DNA of 64,000 nucleotides from NCBI RefSeq assembly GCF_020404765.1, contig NZ_JAIVEM010000140.1, positions 186,001-250,000 of the forward strand. Reading direction: 5' to 3'. The DNA is from Paenibacillus sp. BJ-4 (lineage in GTDB: Bacteria > Bacillota > Bacilli > Paenibacillales > Paenibacillaceae). How positions within the stretch are numbered: position 1 is the first letter of the stretch; the number at the start of each line of letters is the position of its first letter. The translations under genes and the position numbers were made by a program. Positions 34,954 to 43,497 of the stretch are shown here, piece by piece. The notes under the pieces were generated by a model. It was given only the letters and a program-made list of their open reading frames with translations. It did no database searches and was not told the origin of the DNA.

Positions 34954-35664
34954 ATGAACAAATACGAGCGGATTGCACAAGAGGTCAAAGAGCGTATTAT
35001 GAATAAGACCTATAGCAGTGATGACCCGATTCCCGATGAGATCTCACTGGCAAGAGAGTTTCGTGTAAGTCGGATGACGATTAAGAGGGCATTGGATACA
35101 TTGGTGATGGACGGGTTGCTGAATCGTAAAAGAGGACACGGAACCTTTATCGTCAAATCGGTTCATAATGGTCCTGTTAACGTCGTCGTAAATGAAATGC
35201 TGGGGTTAACCAACGTACTGCGCGGGAAAGAGATCAAAAATAAAATCGTCGCCTTTGACGTTCAATTTCCATCCGAGGAAGTAGCGACTCATCTGTTTAT
35301 TGATGCCAATTCTCCTGTATATCATGTGATCCGCCTACGTATTGTGGAAGGCGAGCCATATGTTATCGAGCGCACGTACATGCCCACGAAGCTGATTAGC
35401 GGTATTACCGAGGAGGTGCTGTACGGCTCGGTGTACAAACATATCAAGGAGGAGCTGGGCCTTAATATTGTCGGTTCACATCGTACAATTCGCGCGTCCA
35501 AGTCGACAGAACTGGATCGGGAGCATTTGGACTGTGCAGCGGATGATCCAATCTTGGAAATTGAGCAGGTGGGTTATCTGGATACGGGTATACCATTTGA
35601 ATACTCATTCTCGCGGCATCGGTACGACAAATTTGTGTTTACCACAGTGAACCGGATGCGTTGA
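34954..35664 (+). CDS. GntR-family regulator with UTRA domain
   Basis: 236 residues. The N-terminal winged helix (DEISLAREFRVSRMTIKRAL) and the UTRA ligand domain (PVYHVIRLRIVEGEPYVIER, then YSFSRHRYDKFVF) show the HutC/TreR subfamily, which senses phosphorylated sugars. Its place after the PTS/6-phospho-beta-glucosidase genes makes it their likely regulator. Confidence 0.88.
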   Translation: MNKYERIAQEVKERIMNKTYSSDDPIPDEISLAREFRVSRMTIKRALDTLVMDGLLNRKRGHGTFIVKSVHNGPVNVVVNEMLGLTNVLRGKEIKNKIVAFDVQFPSEEVATHLFIDANSPVYHVIRLRIVEGEPYVIERTYMPTKLISGITEEVLYGSVYKHIKEELGLNIVGSHRTIRASKSTELDREHLDCAADDPILEIEQVGYLDTGIPFEYSFSRHRYDKFVFTTVNRMR

Positions 35665-35696
35665 GCGAGTGTGTACGAAGCGGATGGTAAAAAGAA

Positions 35697-35751
35697 AACA
35701 TGGCAGAAGAAGCCTCCTTTATGTAGGTGCTTTCCTGCCATGTTCTTTTTC
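35697..35751. terminator. bidirectional terminator between the GntR gene and the GH43 gene
   Basis: AACATGGCAG (35697-35706) and CTGCCATGTT (35735-35744) pair perfectly. T-rich runs follow on both strands (CTTTTT on plus, TTCTTTTT on minus). Confidence 0.78.
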
Positions 35752-35761
35752 ATGGAACGAA

Positions 35762-37303
35762 TTAATGACCAAGTAACCTGACCTCATGCACCGTTGGGGT
35801 ATACCAGTTGTTCGGATTATTAAATAACACCGCATTGACGAGATGGATTCGCACGTAACGGGCTTGATAATTGACTTTGTCACTGGTGAAGCCATACGCG
35901 GTATTTGTGGTGCGGTCAATGGTGGAGTAGTTAACTCCATCCGTGCTGTATTCAATTTTATATTTGTAATACGCTTCCGATCCTTTGTACATAAACCATG
36001 AAATATCCACTTCGTTAATGGTTTTGCTACTGCCCAAATCGACCTGCCACCAAGCGGGCCAGGATGCAGATGCAGCTTTCCACGAGGTTTGGGCGTTGCC
36101 GTCGTTCGCCAGTGAAGCTGGAGAAGCGGATGCGACTGAGCTGGCAGTCGCTGCTTTGCCTTGCGCGTGATTCACAAGGGACGGCAGGATGACCGTGCCT
36201 GTTGCTGCATTCAGATCCCAACTACTGTACCAGTTCAGGGTTGCTGTTTTATTGGAGTCATTCAAAGTCAGCGGCAACCAAATGAATTTGTGGTCGCTCA
36301 GATTGAGCGGATTCCAGCGGTCGCCCATATAGATATAGCTGGTTCCTGCGCTGCCTGTAATGGTAGCGATGGAGTGAATTTGCGAACCGTAAGCTGCCGG
36401 GTCACCGAAGGGCGACAGAGCAGACCAGCTTCCAGTCATGGAGCTGGCGGTTGCATAGGCTCCCTGATTCGGATACCAGCCGGATGCTTGCGAGGTGAAC
36501 AGGTAGTAGGTGTTGTTCTTTTTCACAACAGCAGGGGCTTCACGGTAGCCATTCTCGAAAACCCAGCCTACAAACGATTGTACGCCCGTATAGTCGGCTG
36601 TCAGCTTGAAGATCGCCATTGTATCGTTGGCCCCGCCATTTTTACGGGAAGCTGTAATGAGGTAGCCGCTGCCGTCGGTATCTGTGAACACCGTCATATC
36701 ACGGGACTCGTAATTCAGCGGGCGGAAGCTGCCTTGATAGACAAAATTGCCGTCGGGTGTATCGCTGGTAGCCACAGCTACGCGACCAAGTGAATAGTCT
36801 GTGCCATTCTCATAATGCGCCCATAGCACGTACTTTCCAGTTGTTTGGTTGTAAATGACTTTGGGACGCTCGATTTTGCTGGAATTTAGCTCAGGGGCGG
36901 AATCCTTGCTGAGAATAGTGCTGCGGAAGGACCAATTTTTCAGATCGGTTGAGGTATATACGTTCACTTTTTCAAATTTCCAGTTCTCGGCATGCTCGCC
37001 GTACCAATAATAAGTGGAGCCTACTTTTAAAATATTGCCGCTGTTGGCCTGAATCGGATTACCCGCGGTGTCTTTCCAATCCGTTCCGTTAGTAATGGCT
37101 GTGCTGGCGGTTGCGTTCAGGGAACGTTCTGCATGGGTAGCGTCCAAACCATTCAGTGCTTGAATCGCTTCATTCCCGTAGGTTGCATGAGTCACGTCTG
37201 TCGTATTGGCATGTGCTGCATCGGGTTGAAGACCTGTACCTGCCACTGCGAGTATGATACAAAACCATGCACCTAACCATTTGCTGCTGCTAATCCACTT
37301 CAC
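35762..37303 (-). CDS. secreted GH43 glycosidase with F5/8-type carbohydrate-binding domain
   Basis: 513 residues. Signal peptide (WLGAWFCIILAVAGTGLQ), then a five-bladed GH43 domain from about residue 75 with DTAGNPIQANSGNILKVGS, YYWYGEH and KIERPKVIYN, resembling exo-beta-1,3-galactanases. From about residue 375 a discoidin/CBM32-like domain follows (ASSVASASPASLANDGNAQT, then WWQVDLGSSKTINEVDISW). It probably trims arabinogalactan side chains outside the cell. A cre site lies upstream. Confidence 0.83.
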   Translation of the reverse strand: MKWISSSKWLGAWFCIILAVAGTGLQPDAAHANTTDVTHATYGNEAIQALNGLDATHAERSLNATASTAITNGTDWKDTAGNPIQANSGNILKVGSTYYWYGEHAENWKFEKVNVYTSTDLKNWSFRSTILSKDSAPELNSSKIERPKVIYNQTTGKYVLWAHYENGTDYSLGRVAVATSDTPDGNFVYQGSFRPLNYESRDMTVFTDTDGSGYLITASRKNGGANDTMAIFKLTADYTGVQSFVGWVFENGYREAPAVVKKNNTYYLFTSQASGWYPNQGAYATASSMTGSWSALSPFGDPAAYGSQIHSIATITGSAGTSYIYMGDRWNPLNLSDHKFIWLPLTLNDSNKTATLNWYSSWDLNAATGTVILPSLVNHAQGKAATASSVASASPASLANDGNAQTSWKAASASWPAWWQVDLGSSKTINEVDISWFMYKGSEAYYKYKIEYSTDGVNYSTIDRTTNTAYGFTSDKVNYQARYVRIHLVNAVLFNNPNNWYTPTVHEVRLLGH

Positions 37304-37383
37304 GACATCATCTGCCTCCCTTAATACGGATAGGATGGGCTGGAACGGCTTGTCCCGTGCCTCAACTTCGATTCTATCCTAAT

Positions 37384-37398
37384 TGGAAGCGTTTACAA
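37384..37398 (-). promoter_or_regulatory. cre (CcpA) site of the GH43 gene
   Basis: On the minus strand TTGTAAACGCTTCCA matches WTGNAANCGNWNNCW at all defined positions, about 80 bases upstream of the start codon. Confidence 0.68.
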
Positions 37399-37506
37399 GT
37401 GGAATAAATTGAAGTCTTATAATGGTGAACCAAGTTCTGACTATACAAAATTCACATCCACGTCTAAATAGGTACTGTTCAGTCTTTGCAATTGTGCGTT
37501 TTGTCA

Positions 37507-37535
37507 TTGACATGTTTGAATTATTCAAATTTAAA
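37507..37535 (+). promoter_or_regulatory. hmp promoter with inverted repeat in the spacer
   Basis: TTGACA (37507-37512) and TTTAAA (37530-37535) are 17 bp apart. The spacer contains TTTGAATTATTCAAA (37515-37529), a perfect 6-3-6 inverted repeat. It may be a redox- or NO-responsive operator, but it does not match the NsrR consensus well. A leader of about 120 bases follows. Confidence 0.5.
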
Positions 37536-37664
37536 GTGACTGCAATCACATTAACGGTTACTTTATGTGGGTATACTGGGTTGTAAATGGAGGGTTAACA
37601 ATGGGGTGCATATGTTGAAACACTCTTTTGTTCATCTTATTTTGGAGAGAAGAGGGATACAAAA

Positions 37665-38894
37665 ATGCTGAGTGAGCAAACCATTGCAACGATAAAGTCA
37701 ACTGTACCTGTTTTGGAGGTTCATGGAACTACGATCACCAAGCGCTTTTACCAAATGATGTTCGAGGCTCATCCCGAGCTGTTGAATATATTCAATCACG
37801 CGAACCAGAAGCAAGGACGTCAGCAGGGGGCGCTGGCCAATGCTGTATATGCGGCTGCACAGCACATTGATCGTCTGGAGGAAATCCTTCCGGTGGTGCG
37901 GCAGATTGCACATAAGCATCGCAGTTTGGGAATTAAGCCTGAGCATTATCCTATCGTCGGAAAATATCTGCTCGCTGCGATCAAGGACGTGCTGGGAGAT
38001 GCGGCTACAGACGAAATCATCGCCGCATGGGCCGAAGCCTATGGTGTGATCGCTAATGTATTTATAGACGTGGAAGCAGACATGTATAAGAATGCGGAGC
38101 AGCAGCAGGGAGGATGGTCAGACTTTAAGAGCTTTGTTGTGCAGAAAAAGGTTAAGGAAAGTGACCAAATTACTTCCTTCTATCTGGTGCCGCAGGATGG
38201 ACAGGCGCTGCCTGCATTCGAGCCTGGGCAATATATCAGCCTAAAGATGCAGATTCCAGGTGAACATAATACCCACATCCGTCAATACAGCCTTTCGGAT
38301 GCACCGGGCCGGCCTCACTACCGGATATCCGTAAAACGCGAGGATGCCGTAGGGTCCCGTCCGGCGGGTAAAGTGTCTATGTATCTGCATGAGCAGGTGC
38401 AGGAGGGTGATGTGTTGCAGTTATCTGCACCAGCTGGCGATTTTACGCTGGATCGGACAGATCGCAGACCTGTCGTGTTAATTAGTGGTGGAGTCGGGCT
38501 AACCCCGATGGTCAGCATGCTGGCTTTCTTGGTGGAATCTGCTCCGGATCGGCCCGTCACCTTTGTCCACGCAGCAGTCAGTGGGGATAACCATGCTCTG
38601 CGTAATGAGGTGGAAAAGCTGGTCGCCACACATGCACAGGCCGCAGTTCGATGGTGTTACAGCAGACCAACGGAGCAGGATCGGCTGGCACAGGCCTTTC
38701 ACAAGGAAGGTCGCCTGGATCTGGCCTGGCTGCAATCGGTTGTGCCGGACAAGAACGCCCAATATTACTTTTGCGGTCCTGAAGCATTTATGCAATCGGT
38801 GTATGGCCTGTTGAAGGAGTGGAATATCCCTGCTGCGGATATCCACTATGAATTTTTTGGCCCTGCCAGTGCGTGGGAAGCAGAAGCACAGTAA
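37665..38894 (+). CDS. hmp: flavohaemoglobin, nitric oxide dioxygenase
   Basis: 409 residues, typical Hmp length. Globin domain at residues 1-140 with the proximal His region IAHKHRSLGIKPEHY. FAD domain with IRQYSLSDAPG (about residue 206). NAD domain with ISGGVGLTPMVSM (about residue 270) and YFCGPEAFMQSV near the end. It oxidises NO to nitrate in the cytoplasm. A strong terminator follows directly. Confidence 0.95.
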   Translation: MLSEQTIATIKSTVPVLEVHGTTITKRFYQMMFEAHPELLNIFNHANQKQGRQQGALANAVYAAAQHIDRLEEILPVVRQIAHKHRSLGIKPEHYPIVGKYLLAAIKDVLGDAATDEIIAAWAEAYGVIANVFIDVEADMYKNAEQQQGGWSDFKSFVVQKKVKESDQITSFYLVPQDGQALPAFEPGQYISLKMQIPGEHNTHIRQYSLSDAPGRPHYRISVKREDAVGSRPAGKVSMYLHEQVQEGDVLQLSAPAGDFTLDRTDRRPVVLISGGVGLTPMVSMLAFLVESAPDRPVTFVHAAVSGDNHALRNEVEKLVATHAQAAVRWCYSRPTEQDRLAQAFHKEGRLDLAWLQSVVPDKNAQYYFCGPEAFMQSVYGLLKEWNIPAADIHYEFFGPASAWEAEAQ

Positions 38895-38900
38895 GACATC

Positions 38901-38935
38901 AAAAAAGACGAAGGAAACTTTCCTTCGTCTTTTTT
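38901..38935. terminator. bidirectional terminator between hmp and serS
   Basis: AAAAAAGACGAAGGAAA (38901-38917) is an exact inverted complement of 38919-38935, giving U-tracts on both strands between convergent genes. Confidence 0.9.
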
Positions 38936-38960
38936 GATGATCACAATTGTGTCTAGTTGT

Positions 38961-40238
38961 TTATTGCAAAAATTCCATATGCTGCGGCATATACCGACGT
39001 AAAGCCTCTGGAATACGGATCGAGCCGTCCTCCTGCTGATGATTCTCCAGCAGCGGGATCAAAATCCGGGGCGAAGCGACCGCTGTATTGTTGAGCGTGT
39101 AACAATATTGCAGCTTGCCGTCCGTATTGCGGTAACGGATGTTGGAACGGCGCGCCTGAAAATCAAGCAGTTGGGAAGACGAATGTGTCTCGCCGTAAGC
39201 CTGTCGACTCGGCATCCATGTCTCAATATCTACCTGTTTGTAGGTTTTTTGCGCCATATCACCTGTACACACCGCCATTTTGCGGTAGGGCAGCTCCAGT
39301 AGTTGCAGCAGGTCTTCCGCATTGCGTGTAATCTCCTGAAACATCTGCTCCGAAGCGTCCAGACTAGCTTCGCAGAGCACTACCTGCTCCACCTTGGCAA
39401 ACTGGTGTACACGATACAGTCCGTGCACATCTCTTCCGGCTGAGCCGACCTCATTGCGGAAGCATACCGATACAGCCGCCAGCCGGATCGGGTCCGTGAC
39501 ATCTACGATTTCACCGCTGTAATACGCGACGAGCGGGACCTCCGAAGTACCCACAAGCCATTGATCCTCCCCTGCGATGCGGTAGGTCTGATCCAGCCCA
39601 AGTGGGAAAAAGCCGGTGCTACGCATTGCCTCCGAGCGTACCATTAGCGGAACGTCCAGCAGCTGGAATCCCCGTTCAGTCAGCAGATCTACTGCAAGCT
39701 GCTGCACAGCCCGGTGCAATGCAACCCCTGCTCCCGTCAGGTAGTAATTCCGGGTTCCGGCTGTTTTGACGCCTCGGGGAACGTCGATCAGGCTGTGAAG
39801 CTGGCCGAGTGCCATATGATCCTTCGGTTCAAATCCGAAGTCAGGTACTGTTCCGATCCGTTCCAGTTCTACATTGTTTTCATCCGATCTGCCCCGTGGC
39901 GTATCGGGCGATACGATATTAGGCATCAGAAGCAAGAGCTGCTGAAACTGCTCCTCGACTTCCTGTTGCGGGGTTTCCAGACGTTCTAGCTGACCGTTAA
40001 TTTCTTTGACCTGCTGCTTCGCTTCCTCTGCCTGCTCACTCTTTCCGGCATGAATCAGCGCCCCAATATCTTGACTGCACTGATTACGTGTCTGACGCAG
40101 CTGTTCTACTTCTTGAAGCAGCTGCTTTCTCCGATCATCCAAGGTCAGCAGCTCTGCCACCGATACTTGCATTCCTTTGTTGTCTGCTGCTGTCTGAACC
40201 TCTTCCTGATGCTCTCTGATCCATTTGATGTCCAACAT
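38961..40238 (-). CDS. serS: seryl-tRNA synthetase
   Basis: 425 residues. The N-terminal coiled-coil arm (about residues 25-105, LTLDDRRKQLLQEVEQLRQT) binds tRNA-Ser. The class II core has motif 2 in FRNEVGSAGRDVHGLYRVHQ and motif 3 in TDGKLQYCYTLNNTAVASPR. ATG 40238 is chosen because it begins the standard sequence MLDIKWIREH and follows GGGAG. The longer open frame upstream is the T-box leader. Expression is expected to respond to uncharged tRNA-Ser. Confidence 0.95.
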   Translation of the reverse strand: MLDIKWIREHQEEVQTAADNKGMQVSVAELLTLDDRRKQLLQEVEQLRQTRNQCSQDIGALIHAGKSEQAEEAKQQVKEINGQLERLETPQQEVEEQFQQLLLLMPNIVSPDTPRGRSDENNVELERIGTVPDFGFEPKDHMALGQLHSLIDVPRGVKTAGTRNYYLTGAGVALHRAVQQLAVDLLTERGFQLLDVPLMVRSEAMRSTGFFPLGLDQTYRIAGEDQWLVGTSEVPLVAYYSGEIVDVTDPIRLAAVSVCFRNEVGSAGRDVHGLYRVHQFAKVEQVVLCEASLDASEQMFQEITRNAEDLLQLLELPYRKMAVCTGDMAQKTYKQVDIETWMPSRQAYGETHSSSQLLDFQARRSNIRYRNTDGKLQYCYTLNNTAVASPRILIPLLENHQQEDGSIRIPEALRRYMPQHMEFLQ

Positions 40239-40243
40239 GACAC

Positions 40244-40510
40244 CGCACTCCCTTTCGGATAAAAATACAAAAAGCGCCCTCATCCACATGGGACGAGGAG
40301 CGCTTTGATCTCGCGGTGCCACCCAAATTGACCGGACAGCATGACAGATGTCATCGCTCTCCAATCCACTTTGCTCCGCTGTAACGGGCGGGTCCGGCTT
40401 ACTTAGGAACATATTGCCATATCGTACGCTAACGTATGATCCTTGGCGTAAACGCCTCCGAGTTGGATGCTCTTCACAGGCATAGTATCGTTTGCTTTTT
40501 TTTAAGTATA
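40244..40510 (-). promoter_or_regulatory. T-box riboswitch leader of serS
   Basis: On the minus strand the T-box core GGGTGGCACCGCG (40312-40324) is followed by a terminator stem (AAAGCGCTCCTCGTCC, 40291-40306, with GGATGAGGGCGCTTT, 40271-40285) and a T-rich run. The upstream ~190 bases hold the Stem I region. I could not fix the specifier codon with certainty, although a UCC in the predicted loop region would suit serine. Confidence 0.88.
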
Positions 40511-40534
40511 CAGATTTTCGGCAGGGCAATCAAG

Positions 40535-40981
40535 CTATAACAACTTTTTAAGCTGGGATATACGGCCTTGTGACACGCCAAGCCATTTTGCATATTCGCC
40601 CTGCTTGGCATGGGGATGTTCATGCACCATTTTTCTTAGGCGTTCGACTAATTCTCGTGAGGATTGGTTTACTCTCTTTCTTTTGTATGCAGGTTTCTTA
40701 ACCACTGGAGGAGGAGCGTGACTGACGCCTATATTTCCTTTTAGCTCTTGCATACAGTCTTTACATATAAGTGAATTTCTAAAATAGGTCAGATCTTCGA
40801 CAGCATTGCATAATTTACAGGCGACTCCGATATACTTTCGCATACTCAAAAAACCGGTTTCAATATCCATATAAAATTCTAAAGGATCACAGGCATCAAT
40901 ACCCATAGACATCCGCATTTCTATAGGAATAACGATTCGGCCTAACGAATCTAAAGAACGAGTCATCCCTGTATTCTTCAT
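40535..40981 (-). CDS. AbrB-like zinc-ribbon protein with extra C-terminal HTH (copy 2)
   Basis: 148 residues. Residues 1-50 are the AbrB/SpoVT domain (TRSLDSLGRIVIPIEMRMSM). Then come two Cys-x2-Cys knuckles (CKLC and CKDC), as in the 82-residue copy at 18693, and about 65 more residues: a Pro/Lys/Arg linker and a helix-turn-helix-like end (GEYAKWLGVSQGRISQLKKLL at the stop). ATG 40981 is fixed by AAGGAGG 8 bases upstream. Divergent from the Alo-like receptor gene at 41196. Confidence 0.83.
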   Translation of the reverse strand: MKNTGMTRSLDSLGRIVIPIEMRMSMGIDACDPLEFYMDIETGFLSMRKYIGVACKLCNAVEDLTYFRNSLICKDCMQELKGNIGVSHAPPPVVKKPAYKRKRVNQSSRELVERLRKMVHEHPHAKQGEYAKWLGVSQGRISQLKKLL

Positions 40982-41195
40982 GATGATATCCTCCTTCTGC
41001 ATCTCCTGCATCGAGCATTGCAAATACCTCCTATTACCAAGATAAAAAGCAATTAAATAGAAGTATTTATTGTTGTTCCAAAAGATGGTATTATCAGGAG
41101 TAGTCAAAATTATAATCATATTATAAGTTTCCAAAATATATTTTTTTAAAAAATTTGTATCGTATTATAGTTCACGCTGAAAGGGTGGTTTATTC

Positions 41196-42578
41196 ATGGA
41201 AATCACACCTACGATTAGAGCAGAATTAGAAAGATACCTAAAGCAAGAAGGCTTGAGCATGACCGAGTTTGGACACATTGCTGGCATGAATCCGGGTACA
41301 GTAAGCGGCATTGTAACAGGCAATCGCTCCATTTCGGTGCACCAATTGGATCGTATTACGTTAGGAATGAATTTACCAACAGACCATTTCTATGAAAGAT
41401 ATGTTGAAGAATGCACTATAGATGCGCCGCTAAACTGGCGAAGAATTAGTCCATTCTTGTATCGATGCGTGCAGTTTCAGCGTGTAGACTGTTTGAAAAA
41501 AGTAGTAAGTGTGCTGCTGGATAATCCGGGTTATCTTCCTCACCTCTTTGAGTTAGCCGAGAATTGCTTTGAACAAGGTTATCGGGAAGCGGCGGCTTAT
41601 CTTTATGAAAACGTCGCCGAGGGCGAAAAACAGCAGCATTCGGAACGACTTGCACTCTGCCACTATCGCTTGTTCACTATTGCGATAGGAAGGGATCAGA
41701 ATCTCAATTCCGACGCAGCGGCCAAATTCGAATCGTTTGTCCATCGTTTGCATGAAGTCGATCAACTGGATGCGCTGAAAGATTTGGCGAATGTGTACAG
41801 AGCATTGAGCCAGTGGGACATGGTATATAAGTATGCAAAGCAAATGGGACGACTAGGGAGAATATACTATGACATGGTTCATAACTCTGAGCGTAAGGAA
41901 AAAGAACCACAAAAGAAGCTAAGCAGGCCGCTTTTTGTATACATAGCTTACGCCGAAATGATGTGTGCTAATGCCTGTGATGCGAAGGGAGATCATGAGC
42001 GGGCATTAGTACACCTTCAAGGCTATGCTGATCTAAGCTGGGTCAAGGAAAGTGACCCGGACACGCTCCATTGGCTGGGTCTATTTCAGCATTGGGCGAA
42101 AATTAATACTTATGTGAACAAGCTGATGTCGGGAGATGTGAGTGTCCTGCCGAATTATGTAGAGTATATGGCAGGCGAAAAATATATTTTCAACGAACTC
42201 TTAAACGTCATTGAAGCAGCCAATCGCTATCATATTGATGTGGATCATATCCTTCGGCGCTTTGAATCTCAAATTACGGCGTATCAGGAGCCGTCCCCTG
42301 CTGACATTAGGCAACAATATTTGCCACAGCAGTATGCACGGTTTTGGTACAAGATGGCTAACTATAGTCTGAATAAGGGCAGGTACTCTTATGGCTTCGA
42401 GTGCCTTTTAGTCGCTTGGGAAAAATCTCTTTCAATTAATAATCAACTGATTATTTCAAACTGTGCACGATTATTTGAGCGTTTTGGTGTGAATGCTGTC
42501 CTTGAAACAGGAAAAAAACTTCAGGAAATGTGGAAAGAAATTGATCAAAAAGATGGCTTTGCTCTTGATAACAACTAG
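41196..42578 (+). CDS. HTH/TPR peptide-receptor regulator (AloR-like, copy 2)
   Basis: 460 residues. The N-terminal XRE helix-turn-helix (TEFGHIAGMNPGTVSGIVTG) is followed by TPR-type helical repeats (REAAAYLYENVAEGEKQQHS, ERLALCHYRLFTIAIG). It is clearly paralogous to the 12593 receptor over its whole length: LNWRRISPFLYRC matches PNWRRVRPFLHRC, and VDHILRRFESQI matches VDHVLQRFEKQI. GGGTGG precedes ATG 41196. Its 3' end overlaps a short secreted-peptide gene. Divergent from an AbrB-like gene. Confidence 0.82.
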   Translation: MEITPTIRAELERYLKQEGLSMTEFGHIAGMNPGTVSGIVTGNRSISVHQLDRITLGMNLPTDHFYERYVEECTIDAPLNWRRISPFLYRCVQFQRVDCLKKVVSVLLDNPGYLPHLFELAENCFEQGYREAAAYLYENVAEGEKQQHSERLALCHYRLFTIAIGRDQNLNSDAAAKFESFVHRLHEVDQLDALKDLANVYRALSQWDMVYKYAKQMGRLGRIYYDMVHNSERKEKEPQKKLSRPLFVYIAYAEMMCANACDAKGDHERALVHLQGYADLSWVKESDPDTLHWLGLFQHWAKINTYVNKLMSGDVSVLPNYVEYMAGEKYIFNELLNVIEAANRYHIDVDHILRRFESQITAYQEPSPADIRQQYLPQQYARFWYKMANYSLNKGRYSYGFECLLVAWEKSLSINNQLIISNCARLFERFGVNAVLETGKKLQEMWKEIDQKDGFALDNN

Positions 42579-42666
42579 TTTTTTACGAGAACTTTTACTA
42601 CCAGTTCAGGCTAAAGATCCAACCTTTGACACACCCAAACCACAATACCACGTTGATACAACTTAA
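42541..42666 (+). CDS. secreted signalling pre-propeptide (AloP-like, copy 2)
   Basis: 41 residues in the +1 frame relative to the receptor gene, overlapping its last 38 bases. From TTG 42541 it starts MIKKMALLLITTSF, then ELLLPVQA and the polar tail KDPTFDTPKPQYHVDTT. The MIKK start, hydrophobic segment and overlap length match the first peptide gene. ATG 42553 (37 residues) is the alternative start, but TTG restores the MIKK parallel and has GGAAAG upstream. Charged residues within the hydrophobic segment (R16, E17) weaken the signal-peptide call. Confidence 0.62.
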   Translation: MIKKMALLLITTSFLRELLLPVQAKDPTFDTPKPQYHVDTT

Positions 42667-42690
42667 TCTGAGAACTAATTTATTAACATT

Positions 42691-42717
42691 GACCAGCCTA
42701 GACGCTGGTCTTTTTTT
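42691..42717 (+). terminator. terminator of the second Alo-like cassette
   Basis: GACCAGC-CTAGAC-GCTGGTC stem loop (42691-42710) followed by seven T, 24 bases after the peptide stop, the same distance as in the first cassette. Confidence 0.9.
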
Positions 42718-42807
42718 GTTATATTATGCTGATTTTTGATTGCTAAAATAGCGATCCATATTTCCACATTCCAACCTAAAATGAGATTCATTAGGAGGGG
42801 ATATGCT

Positions 42808-42987
42808 ATGAATACAGATGAAACGTTAAACCAACAGTTGGAAGATGCCCGGCAACGATTGCATGATCTGTACGAAGAGTATGGTTTCGGACATGCCTGT
42901 GTGCTGGAGCAGTCTATGTTCTTGGATGAACTGATTAATCAGTACAACCGTATGTTTCATACCAAGAAGCAGACCCAACTGGTGTAA
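42808..42987 (+). CDS. Spo0E-like aspartyl-phosphate phosphatase (copy 2)
   Basis: 59 residues, typical Spo0E-family length. The motif region EQSMFLDELINQYNRMFHTK almost repeats that of the 18925 copy, and the N-terminal helix (LNQQLEDARQRLHDLYEEYG) matches as well. AGGAGGGG lies 7 bases before ATG 42808. The expected role is dephosphorylation of Spo0A~P. It follows the Alo-like cassette and its terminator, so it probably has its own promoter. Confidence 0.85.
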   Translation: MNTDETLNQQLEDARQRLHDLYEEYGFGHACVLEQSMFLDELINQYNRMFHTKKQTQLV

Positions 42988-43236
42988 CCTGACAACATCA
43001 TACTTTCAGAGCCATTTTATGCAAAACTATTCCTCCTCTCATCTAACTAATATCATCATTCTATATAATGGCTTTTTTAAGAGAAAAATACATTAACATG
43101 TCATAAAATGTAATTTCCAATCATGGAAAAATATAAACATGTGATAGAATCATCATTAAAATAGTTATCATTAATTAAAAATTTATGTATAAAATGCTGC
43201 GGGATTGGTCACGTCTATTGACTATTCATAACTTAA

Positions 43237-43443
43237 GAGCCAGTTCCTCCAGCTGATGTACTAGAGAGACTGTATCATCCAGATAAGATATCAACAAAGG
43301 ATGGATTGTTTGTAAAAACACTTCAAAGTGAAGAGAAATTCAGTCAAGATGAAGTAGTGTATGATGGTTCAAAGACTACTGATAAAACTAAAGCGATCAT
43401 TCAATATGACGCTACTTATATCAAGGAAGAAGATAACAAGTGA
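43237..43443 (+). pseudogene. decayed gene fragment without start codon
   Basis: An open frame reading PADVLERLYHPDKISTKDGL, then EEKFSQDEVVYDGSKTTDK, ends at TGA 43441. An in-frame stop at 43234 and the lack of any start or ribosome binding site show it is a remnant. The 42987-43237 stretch before it holds no gene I can see. A hairpin with six T (about 43456-43482) follows. Family unknown. Confidence 0.5.
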
Positions 43444-43497
43444 ATTGCTCCAGTAGGTGGTCCCCATTGGGGGCATTTTTTGATATTAGGTTGATGT

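Noticed and set aside
36161-36793. A 210-codon plus-strand open frame opposite the GH43 gene.
   Set aside because: It is antisense to a clear secreted enzyme, lacks a ribosome binding site and shows no recognisable motifs.
37515-37529. The inverted repeat in the hmp promoter as an NsrR site.
   Set aside because: TTTGAATTATTCAAA does not fit the NsrR consensus well, so it is reported only as an inverted repeat of unknown binder.
40239-40529. An N-terminal extension of seryl-tRNA synthetase of about 97 codons is open on the minus strand.
   Set aside because: It coincides with the T-box leader and its terminator. The standard SerS start MLDIKWI with a ribosome binding site is at 40238.
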